DNA of 64,000 nt, from assembly GCA_028818385.1 (NCBI GenBank), contig JAPPNY010000210.1, forward strand, positions 62,001 to 126,000, read 5' to 3'. Numbering within the stretch: the first letter of the stretch is position 1; the number at the start of each line of letters is the position of its first letter. Below the pieces are notes generated by a model, which was given only the letters and a program-made list of their open reading frames with translations, did no database searches and was not told where the DNA came from. The position numbers and the translations under genes were made by a program. Positions 44,645 through 51,060 of this stretch are shown in pieces. The stretch is from Spirochaetaceae bacterium (GTDB taxonomy: Bacteria; Spirochaetota; Spirochaetia; SZUA-6; Bin103).

Positions 44645-45537
44645 CGGGCCTCCGCCTCCTCCCGTTCCCGTCGCTGCCGTTCTTCCCGTTCCTTGACCGC
44701 GCCGATGCCCCGGTACTCGAAGCGCGGCTTGGCGCCGGTGACCTCGATGATCTGGTAGTTGCGCGGCGACTCCTCCCACGCGGACTGGCACTCGAAGCCC
44801 CAGAGCCGGCGCAGGGTGGGCGAGGCCGCCTCGACGATGTCGTTCGGGATCGAGCGGGTGTGGTCGCAGAACGGCTTCATGCGCGCGCGGCAGTGGAAAT
44901 TCAGCACGGCGTAGCGGATCTGGTTCGTGTCGTTGGGCGCGCCGCCGTGCATGAGACGTCCGTCGTACACCAGGCAGGCACCCGGTTTGCAGATGAACTG
45001 GCGCTCGTCCTCGGGCGGGATCTTCGCGGAGTCGAGGTCCCTGACGTGCGACCCGGGCACGAAGCGGGTGGCGCCGCTCTCCGCCGTGAACTCGGACAGC
45101 GCGAACAGGGACTGCGCGAACGTGGGCACCACCGCGTGCACCTTGTAGGGCGGGTTGGGCATGAAGTCGTCGCCGTCGCGGTGCAGCCCCTGCGCCTTCA
45201 TGCCGGGCATCGGCGACCGCGCCCCGGAGTCGCACAGGATGTAGTCGTCGCCCAGCAGGTAGGCCAGGCAGGCCATCACGCGCGGCACCTGCAGCATCTC
45301 CCGGAACACCTCGGCGCGTGCGGTCAGGTTGTGGGTGCGCAGGGTGCCGGGCTCGTGCTCGGTGGCACTCACCTCCCGGTAGGTGACTGCGATCTCCCGG
45401 ATCGCCTCGCCGACCTGACGCTGGGTGAGGGTGTCTTCGAGGATGGTGTAGCCGTGCTCGTCCAACTCCTCGAAGTGCCTGAGCATCGCCGGGTCGGTCT
45501 TCAGGTTCTGCAGCTCGGTCTCGATGTCCGTCGCCAT
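44641..45537 (-). CDS. Phytanoyl-CoA dioxygenase (PhyH) family protein
   Basis: The 298-residue Fe(II)/2-oxoglutarate-type oxygenase has H-x-D in GLHRDGDDF, the distal His in GRLMHGGAPN and the following Arg in NQIRYAVLNF. ATG 45537 is used. There is no Shine-Dalgarno sequence, but TACGTT (45545-45550) lies seven bases upstream, so a leaderless mRNA is possible. It is coupled to an HD-domain gene. The oxygenase/HD pair recalls PhnY/PhnZ-type phosphonate cleavage, where an oxygenase and an HD oxygenase act in sequence; this is an inference from gene pairing only. Confidence 0.83.
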   Translation of the reverse strand: MATDIETELQNLKTDPAMLRHFEELDEHGYTILEDTLTQRQVGEAIREIAVTYREVSATEHEPGTLRTHNLTARAEVFREMLQVPRVMACLAYLLGDDYILCDSGARSPMPGMKAQGLHRDGDDFMPNPPYKVHAVVPTFAQSLFALSEFTAESGATRFVPGSHVRDLDSAKIPPEDERQFICKPGACLVYDGRLMHGGAPNDTNQIRYAVLNFHCRARMKPFCDHTRSIPNDIVEAASPTLRRLWGFECQSAWEESPRNYQIIEVTGAKPRFEYRGIGAVKEREERQRREREEAEAR

Positions 45538-45544
45538 GGGTCGC

Positions 45545-45598
45545 AACGTACCACGCGGGGCGCCGGACTTGCGACGGATTCGCGCCCGGCGGTACCGT
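45545..45598. promoter_or_regulatory. Divergent pair of -10-like hexamers
   Basis: TACGTT on the minus strand (45545-45550) and TACCGT on the plus strand (45593-45598) each lie seven bases before the start codons of the divergent PhyH-like and VOC genes. A TTGCGA at 45569 is a possible plus-strand -35 with an 18-base spacer. Confidence 0.35.
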
Positions 45599-45605
45599 GC
45601 GCGGT

Positions 45606-46022
45606 ATGGCACAGCTTCGGCACCTCGCGCTGCGCTGCGGCGACATGGAGCGCTCGCGGAATTTCTACGAGACCGTGTTCGGCTGGCGATTTGTGGGCTA
45701 TCGGCCCAGCGGGCAGGCGCTGGATCTCAGCGACGGCACGCTCAACGTCACGCTGATCGACCAGGACCCGACCGACCGCCGCCAGTACGAAGAGGGCGAG
45801 GAGTTCATCCACTTCGGCATCGTCGTCGACGACCTGCACGCGGTGTGGCAGCGGCTGCACGAACTGGGGGTGTCGTTCTCGAAAGAGAGCGTCAAGGAGC
45901 GCAAGCCGATCGACCCCAGCCAGCCGCCGCCGGTCTCCTTCAAGGTCCTCGATCCCGACGGCAACGTGGTCGACATCACCTCCAACCGCAGCGAGTGGGT
46001 CGGGGTGCGGCTGGACGACTGA
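45606..46022 (+). CDS. VOC-family (glyoxalase/bleomycin-resistance) protein
   Basis: The 138-residue protein has paired beta-alpha-beta-beta-beta units: LRHLALRCGDMERSRNFYETVFGW at the start, EEFIHFGIVVDDLHAVWQRL in the middle and FKVLDPDGNVVDI near the end. His9, and a Glu/Asp in the last strand, can bind a metal. The family includes lyases, dioxygenases and isomerases. ATG 45606 is preferred over GTG 45597. Confidence 0.85.
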   Translation: MAQLRHLALRCGDMERSRNFYETVFGWRFVGYRPSGQALDLSDGTLNVTLIDQDPTDRRQYEEGEEFIHFGIVVDDLHAVWQRLHELGVSFSKESVKERKPIDPSQPPPVSFKVLDPDGNVVDITSNRSEWVGVRLDD

Positions 46023-46025
46023 CGG

Positions 46026-47309
46026 CTACTCGACGGCGAGGGACTCGGAGAGCCAGCGCCAGACCGGGAGCAGCCGTATCCGTCCCCGCATCCCATACCA
46101 CTCCACGTCCTCCTCGCGGTCGGCGTCGGCCGTGAGCACGAGCAGCCGGTCACAGGCGAGGTCCCGTCCCGCCTGGAGGAGGGCGCGAATCTCGCGTGCC
46201 CGCGTCTCCGGAGCGCTCATGTCCCAGCAGACCTGGATGAGCTGAGTGACCTGGAGCCCGTCCTTCACGACGAAGTCCACTTCCCGCTGCCGGGCGTCCT
46301 TCCAGTAGAAGATCTGCCACACTCCGTCCAGAGCGCGCTTGTGCAGCGCGACCGCAACCAGATTCTCCACCAGCCTGCCCAGGTCAGGGCTGAACTGCGT
46401 GGCGCGGGCAGTCACCAGGCCGTTGTCGATGCAGTAGATCTTGCGGTTGGCGGTGGCCTGCTCCCTGGCCTTGAACGAGAAGCGCGGGAGCGAGAAGAAC
46501 AGGAACGCCTCTTCGAGGTGGCCGATGTACTTGGCTACCGTCTGGACGCCCCGGCAGCGCGTCACGGTGGTCAGGCGGTTCAGCGAGTACTCCCGCCCAA
46601 CGTTCGCGAGCAGGTAACCGGCCAGGTCCTCGATCCCGGCCACCGAGCGGATGCGGCGGCGACGGACGATGTCCTTGTAGAGGACGGAATCCCACAGGGT
46701 GCGCAGGTAGAAGCCGCGGTCCACGTCACGCAGCAGCGGCTCCGGGTAGCCGCCGTCCCGAGCGTAGCGGAGGAAGGCTTCCGCCCTTTCCGATCCGGTG
46801 CGCGCGGCAGGGTTGGCGCTCAGGGACTCGGCGAACGAAAAGGGAAAGAGGACGATGGGGAGGTGCCGCCCCGTCAGGTGCGTGGCCAGCTCACCACTCA
46901 ACAGGTGCGCGTTGCTGCCGGTCAACAGCAGCCGATACCCCTGACGCTGCAGGCGATTCACGAATAGTTCCCACTTCGGCAGGTTCTGGATCTCGTCGAG
47001 CAGCAGATGCCGGGGGTTCCCGTACACGGCGTTGACGGCGGCCAGGAGCCGGTCGTAGTCCTCCACCGCGACGAGGCGCTCATCATCGAAGTTGAGATAC
47101 CCTCGGGAGGCGGCCTGCGCCAGCAGATGCATCGCCAGAAAGGACTTCCCGCAGCGTCGCGGGCCGATGATCACCTTGATCAGGTCGTCGTCGCCGTACG
47201 GGACGCCGAGTCGGCGCTCGACGTAGCGCTCGCTCAGCCGGGACAGCATCTCCCGCCGCTGCACTTCGACCGCGTCGTGGAGCATCGAGTGCTCGGCGTA
47301 TTTCTGCAT
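46026..47309 (-). CDS. AAA ATPase with DUF4143 domain
   Basis: The 427-residue P-loop ATPase has Walker A IIGPRRCGKSFLAM, Walker B HLLLDEIQNL, sensor LLLTGSNAHLL and a C-terminal DUF4143/restriction-like domain (QIFYWKDARQREVDFVV). Such proteins are common, of poorly known function, and often mobile or toxin-antitoxin-like. ATG 47309 is chosen over a TTG upstream because a TATTAT box and a long inverted repeat precede it. Its end abuts the convergent VOC gene. A decayed relative lies at 39975-40349. Confidence 0.87.
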   Translation of the reverse strand: MQKYAEHSMLHDAVEVQRREMLSRLSERYVERRLGVPYGDDDLIKVIIGPRRCGKSFLAMHLLAQAASRGYLNFDDERLVAVEDYDRLLAAVNAVYGNPRHLLLDEIQNLPKWELFVNRLQRQGYRLLLTGSNAHLLSGELATHLTGRHLPIVLFPFSFAESLSANPAARTGSERAEAFLRYARDGGYPEPLLRDVDRGFYLRTLWDSVLYKDIVRRRRIRSVAGIEDLAGYLLANVGREYSLNRLTTVTRCRGVQTVAKYIGHLEEAFLFFSLPRFSFKAREQATANRKIYCIDNGLVTARATQFSPDLGRLVENLVAVALHKRALDGVWQIFYWKDARQREVDFVVKDGLQVTQLIQVCWDMSAPETRAREIRALLQAGRDLACDRLLVLTADADREEDVEWYGMRGRIRLLPVWRWLSESLAVE

Positions 47310-47319
47310 TCTGGCATCT

Positions 47320-47352
47320 ATAATACACAAAACTTGCAAGTTTCATGTATTA
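47320..47352 (-). promoter_or_regulatory. Promoter and inverted-repeat operator of DUF4143 ATPase gene
   Basis: Two 16-base arms (47321-47336 and 47337-47352) form a gapless inverted repeat matching at 14 of 16 positions, centred on the perfect palindrome ACTTGCAAGT. TATTAT (47320-47325, minus strand; five of six to consensus) overlaps its gene-proximal end and lies ten bases before ATG 47309. A repressor bound here would block the promoter. Confidence 0.5.
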
Positions 47353-47368
47353 CGTTTCATCGATATGA

Positions 47369-48631
47369 TCAATCGTGCGGTGTTGACCGAATCGTGCCGT
47401 CCCGGTCGACCGGGATCGGCTCGGCCGCCGGGGTGGCGCCGGGCTCGGGCATGGGCACCGGCTCCAGCGAGGCGCCGCTTGGTTCCGAGCCCGTTGGCCG
47501 GCGGACCGCGCCGGTCATCGGCGCGTAGGTGATTCCCAGGTGAGGGGTCTCGATGCGCCGGCCGCCGCAGTGGTGGGAGATGAGCGCCGCCTCCAGCACG
47601 CCGGTGGTGAGCAGCGTCCGCTCCACCGGGCTCTGCGGGCGGCCGGACAGCAGGAAGTCCTCGACGGCCAGGCCGAAGTAGCTGAAGTGGGCGTGGTTGG
47701 GGCCTTCGTCACCGTGGAACTCGCGCGCGTCGACGCGCCCCGCACGCCGGCCGGCGTAGGCGAACTTGCGGACGTAGCCGTCGTCGCCGAGCATCAGCAC
47801 CGTACCGCGCAGTCCGTCGGCATATTCGATCAGGAACACGTGCGGATCGCTCACGCGTTCCGGTTCCAGGCGGTCGGGTCCCGGGTTCGTCGCGGCCAGC
47901 GCGGCGTCGGCCAGGTCGGTCGGCCAGCGGCCGGCGTCTGCCGCCCGCCACACGTCCCGGCCTGACAGGCAGGTCACGGCCACGACCCCGGTCTCGCCGC
48001 CCGCGCGGCGCTCCACCTGGCACTGCAGGGACTCCAGCGCGTGGAACCCGTAGCGCTCCAGCATGTGGAACCCGGTGGCGAGCGCCTCGTCGAGCGGATC
48101 GCCGAGCGGATGCTCGACGTTCGGCCGGCGCCAGTGGACGGGCAGGGAGGAACCGGCCCAGAGCGGCACGCGCAACTCGCGCGCGGTGTCGTACATCCAG
48201 CGCGCGTCGGACCACCGGTAGGACAGGTGCTTGTCGCAGAACACGGGCACGGGCCGGCCGTGCTCGGCGAGCACGCCGCAGACCTGCTCGAACAGCCAGC
48301 GGCGGGGCAGCATCTCCTGCCCCAGGGCGGTGCGCGGGTAGTCGCCGTGCTCGCCGATCAAGAGCACCCCGTCGACGGCCAGCTCGCCGGTGTCCAGGGT
48401 CAGAGCGGCGGGAATGCTCTGGTAGACCGGCACGCCCCACTGCCGGGCGAGCTGCAGGCCCACGTCGTTCCGGTGAATCTGATCGATGTACAGCGAGACG
48501 ACGCGGGTACGCGGCGGGATCAGCCCCTCGTCGGTCGGAAAGCCGGTGAGGAACTTGGCAGCCAGGACGCCGGCGTGGCTGTTGGGGAAGAAGGTGGTCG
48601 TGATCGCGGCGATACGAGCTGGTTCTGCCAT
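47369..48631 (-). CDS. Uncharacterised conserved-looking 420-residue protein
   Basis: I recognise no named domain. The N-terminal half is alpha/beta: RIAAITTTFFPNSHAGV, RVVSLYIDQIHRNDVG, VDGVLLIGEHGDYP, VPVFCDKHLSYRW and LWAGSSLPVHWRRP. His/Asp/Glu-rich motifs GEHGDYP and CDKHLSYRW could form an active site. The C-terminal ~60 residues are Pro-rich and probably disordered. I recall similar unnamed proteins in planctomycete and metagenome sets, often near Gfo/Idh/MocA-type oxidoreductases. It has no signal peptide. It is monocistronic and divergent from the third importer promoter. Confidence 0.75.
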   Translation of the reverse strand: MAEPARIAAITTTFFPNSHAGVLAAKFLTGFPTDEGLIPPRTRVVSLYIDQIHRNDVGLQLARQWGVPVYQSIPAALTLDTGELAVDGVLLIGEHGDYPRTALGQEMLPRRWLFEQVCGVLAEHGRPVPVFCDKHLSYRWSDARWMYDTARELRVPLWAGSSLPVHWRRPNVEHPLGDPLDEALATGFHMLERYGFHALESLQCQVERRAGGETGVVAVTCLSGRDVWRAADAGRWPTDLADAALAATNPGPDRLEPERVSDPHVFLIEYADGLRGTVLMLGDDGYVRKFAYAGRRAGRVDAREFHGDEGPNHAHFSYFGLAVEDFLLSGRPQSPVERTLLTTGVLEAALISHHCGGRRIETPHLGITYAPMTGAVRRPTGSEPSGASLEPVPMPEPGATPAAEPIPVDRDGTIRSTPHD

Positions 48632-48738
48632 CGGTGCACTCGGAGCGTAGCAGATGGAGACCGCCGACAGACCGGGGCGTCGATGCGCGGTGCGCCAGCG
48701 AGCGCTCCGCGTCGATCTGGTCATCTGGTCGCTGGCTC

Positions 48739-48766
48739 TTGACAGCCGCGCACGTGCGCCCATAAT
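48739..48766 (+). promoter_or_regulatory. Strong sigma-70-type promoter with palindrome in the spacer
   Basis: TTGACA (48739-48744, perfect) and CATAAT (48761-48766, five of six) are 16 bases apart. The spacer holds a perfect 12-base palindrome GCGCACGTGCGC (48748-48759), a candidate operator. It faces the small ORF and the third importer operon. Confidence 0.6.
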
Positions 48767-48814
48767 GGTCGGCTGAACCGCTAGACTTGCCCCACCTCGC
48801 GTGCCACATCCAGC

Positions 48815-49075
48815 GTGAGCACGAAAGAAGGAGTCTACGATGGCGAGAACACATCGAGCGCACCCGCCGGAGTTTCGCCAGCAGACGTCGAGATGGAGCG
48901 CTCCGGACGAACGCCGGACGAGTTGCTGGAGCAGCTCAAGACGATCCGGCAGTCCAACCGCGAGGCGTACGGCCGCCAGAGGTCGACGAAGACCACCACA
49001 GGGAGCGAGCGGGCAGCTCCTGTGGCGCCCGATCCGGTAGCCTCCGCCCGGCATGCCGTGACCGTTATTGGCTAA
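48815..49075 (+). CDS. Small ORF at island boundary, coupled to permease gene
   Basis: This 86-codon frame (GTG start) ends with TAA overlapping the next ATG (TAATG). Its later half has high third-position GC and looks coding (RTPDELLEQLKTIRQSNREAYG). A better ribosome site, AAGGAG, precedes ATG 48840 in another frame, so a frameshift may separate the real start from this frame. It could be a genuine small protein, or the 5' stub of a host gene cut where the AT-richer island begins. Confidence 0.4.
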   Translation: MSTKEGVYDGENTSSAPAGVSPADVEMERSGRTPDELLEQLKTIRQSNREAYGRQRSTKTTTGSERAAPVAPDPVASARHAVTVIG

Positions 49076-50031
49076 TGTCGAATTCCACACGGGTGTCCTC
49101 CCCGGTCCTCACGAAGGATCAGTCAGCAGGCAAACGGTGGCAACGAGTCAAGAGCAATTCGAGCTTCTACCTCTTGTTGCTGCCCGCCGTTGGCCTCCTG
49201 ATCATCTTTCACTACGTTCCGATCTGGGGCATCGCCATGGCCTTCACGGAATTCAGCTACGGCAAGGGCATACTTGGAAGCCCCTGGAACGACTTCGCTC
49301 ACTTCAAGATGTTGTTCAACGATCCCTTCTTTCTCCGCGTGTTCCGAAACTCCATAATCATAAGGTTCTATCACCTTGTCTTCGGGTTTCCCATGCCCAT
49401 TCTTCTCGCCTTGCTCGTCAACGAGATCAGAAATGTGGCGTTCAAGAAGACGTTCCAGACAATATCGTACCTTCCCCACTTCGTCTCATGGGTGGTGCTA
49501 GGCACGATAGTCACACAGTTCTTCCACCCGTCGAGGGGTATCGTCGCCTCCGTGTTCGACTTCCTGGGAATGGAGGCGATCAACTTTCTGACCTATTCTC
49601 CCACCTTCCGAGGGCTCCTGGTCATCACCGCCATATGGCAGGGGGTCGGATGGAGCGCGATAGTGTATATGGCAGCGCTGTCGTCCATCGATACCTATTT
49701 GTATGAAAGCGCAGCCATCGATGGCGCGAATCGTATCCAACAGGCGATCTACATCACGATACCTTCTCTCGTCCCGGTGATCACGATCCTCTTCATTCTG
49801 AATATGGGTCAAATGCTGGATGCCGGGTTCGACCAGATATTCAATCTGTACAATCCGATGGTGTACGAACGAGCTGACGTCATCGACACGTACGTCTACC
49901 GGAGAGGCATCATGATGGCTCAATTCGCCTATTCCGCTGCGGTGGGCTTGTTCAAGAACGTCGTAGGCGTAACGTTGGTGGTAGTGTCGAATACGATTAT
50001 CAGACGCTACACGGAATATGGACTCTGGTAG
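49075..50031 (+). CDS. ABC transporter permease, LplB type (island importer)
   Basis: The 318-residue permease has six membrane segments. LplB-type marks are FYLLLLPAVGLLIIFHYVPIWG, the EAA loop ESAAIDGANRIQQAIYITIP and the end TIIRRYTEYGLW. Start ATG 49075 overlaps the stop of the small ORF (TAATG). Its codon use is far more AT-rich than that of the paralogue at 4652-5605. It is the first importer gene after the promoter at 48739-48766. Confidence 0.92.
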   Translation: MSNSTRVSSPVLTKDQSAGKRWQRVKSNSSFYLLLLPAVGLLIIFHYVPIWGIAMAFTEFSYGKGILGSPWNDFAHFKMLFNDPFFLRVFRNSIIIRFYHLVFGFPMPILLALLVNEIRNVAFKKTFQTISYLPHFVSWVVLGTIVTQFFHPSRGIVASVFDFLGMEAINFLTYSPTFRGLLVITAIWQGVGWSAIVYMAALSSIDTYLYESAAIDGANRIQQAIYITIPSLVPVITILFILNMGQMLDAGFDQIFNLYNPMVYERADVIDTYVYRRGIMMAQFAYSAAVGLFKNVVGVTLVVVSNTIIRRYTEYGLW

Positions 50032-50043
50032 GGTTGCCAGCGT

Positions 50044-50931
50044 ATGTATATGCCGTCACGGTCAATAGCAACCAGGTTCTTCGACGGGCTTCTCTATGGC
50101 ATGCTGGTCGTGTTGGCGTTTCTCTTTGTTTATCCGTTTTGGACCCTGCTCCTGGCGTCGTTTTCCGACGCGCTCGAGTTGCAACATATCGGTTTGAAGA
50201 TCTGGAACAAGACCTGGACCTTGGAACCGTACATGTGGGTCTTCACCGACCGTTCTCTGGTTATCGGCATCGGCTACGTGAATACGATATTTCGAACCGT
50301 GGCCGGTACCACGCTCACGCTCCTCGTCACTCTCTGTGCCGGCTACTCCCTTTCGAAGAGGCACCTTCCCGGCCGGACGTATATCATGTTCTTCTTCGTA
50401 TTCACCATGTTCTTCGGCGGCGGTCTGATACCCACATATCTGCTGGTACTGCGTCTGGGATTTCTTGACTCTCGCTGGGTATATGTCATTCCGACCGCGG
50501 CTAACGCATTCTACGTCATCATCGCGAGGAACTTCCTGATGGCCGTGGACCCGGCGATGGAAGAGTCGGCTTTGATGGACGGAGCGAGCCGTACGACGGT
50601 TCTGTTTAGAATAGTGGCACCGCTGTCGAAACCGATGATGGCCATCATAGGACTATGGACGGCGGTGTGGCACTGGAATGCATGGTTCGATTCATTGATC
50701 TATATCAAAAGTCCGGGCAAGCGGGTGTTGCAGTTGATCCTGCACAAGATGCGAAACCTGCTGGAGAATTATCGAGAGTTCGAGATGTACAACTTGCAGC
50801 TTCCCATAGTCATACCGCCGGAGTCGGTGCAGGCGGTAGTCGTGCTCATAACGATCGGGCCGATCGTGTTGGTATATCCGTTCGCGCAGAGATATTTCGT
50901 GCGGGGAATCATGCTTGGCGCGTTCAGATAG
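50044..50931 (+). CDS. Carbohydrate ABC transporter permease, YtcP type (island importer)
   Basis: The 295-residue inner-membrane protein has six segments, the EAA loop EESALMDGASRTTVLFRIVAP and the C-terminus FVRGIMLGAFR. It starts 12 bases after the LplB-type gene with which it forms the channel. The binding-protein gene follows after a 129-base leader region rather than preceding it. Confidence 0.92.
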   Translation: MYMPSRSIATRFFDGLLYGMLVVLAFLFVYPFWTLLLASFSDALELQHIGLKIWNKTWTLEPYMWVFTDRSLVIGIGYVNTIFRTVAGTTLTLLVTLCAGYSLSKRHLPGRTYIMFFFVFTMFFGGGLIPTYLLVLRLGFLDSRWVYVIPTAANAFYVIIARNFLMAVDPAMEESALMDGASRTTVLFRIVAPLSKPMMAIIGLWTAVWHWNAWFDSLIYIKSPGKRVLQLILHKMRNLLENYREFEMYNLQLPIVIPPESVQAVVVLITIGPIVLVYPFAQRYFVRGIMLGAFR

Positions 50932-50946
50932 GCGGATGGGAGCATA

Positions 50947-51025
50947 TGGACACGAACGCGATGCTATTTCTGATGACAAGGAGGTGATTTGTGGGCGATT
51001 GAAATGGTCTGACGTCATGTCAGAC
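50947..51025 (+). promoter_or_regulatory. Leader region with mini-ORFs, perfect Shine-Dalgarno and hairpin
   Basis: Upstream of the binding-protein gene lies a 13-codon ORF (ATG 50947, TGA 50985-50987), preceded by GGGAG. AAGGAGGTGATT (50978-50989), an almost full-length anti-16S match, is followed six bases after GGAGG by GTG-GGC-GAT-TGA (50991-51002). A 7-bp stem GTCTGAC/GTCAGAC (51007-51025) comes next, then the gene's own AAGGAGAGG. Translation of the mini-ORFs could control the hairpin. Confidence 0.4.
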
Positions 51026-51060
51026 GTCGTAGCGACGAGCCTAAGGAGAGGACAACCGTT

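Noticed and set aside
47310..47339. TTG start upstream of the DUF4143 ATPase
   Set aside because: It falls inside the inverted repeat and promoter; ATG 47309 fits the promoter better.
48787..49074. N-terminal extension of the island LplB-type permease
   Set aside because: The in-frame extension is Arg-rich and unlike any permease; ATG 49075 overlaps the preceding TAA and is followed by a normal permease N-terminus.
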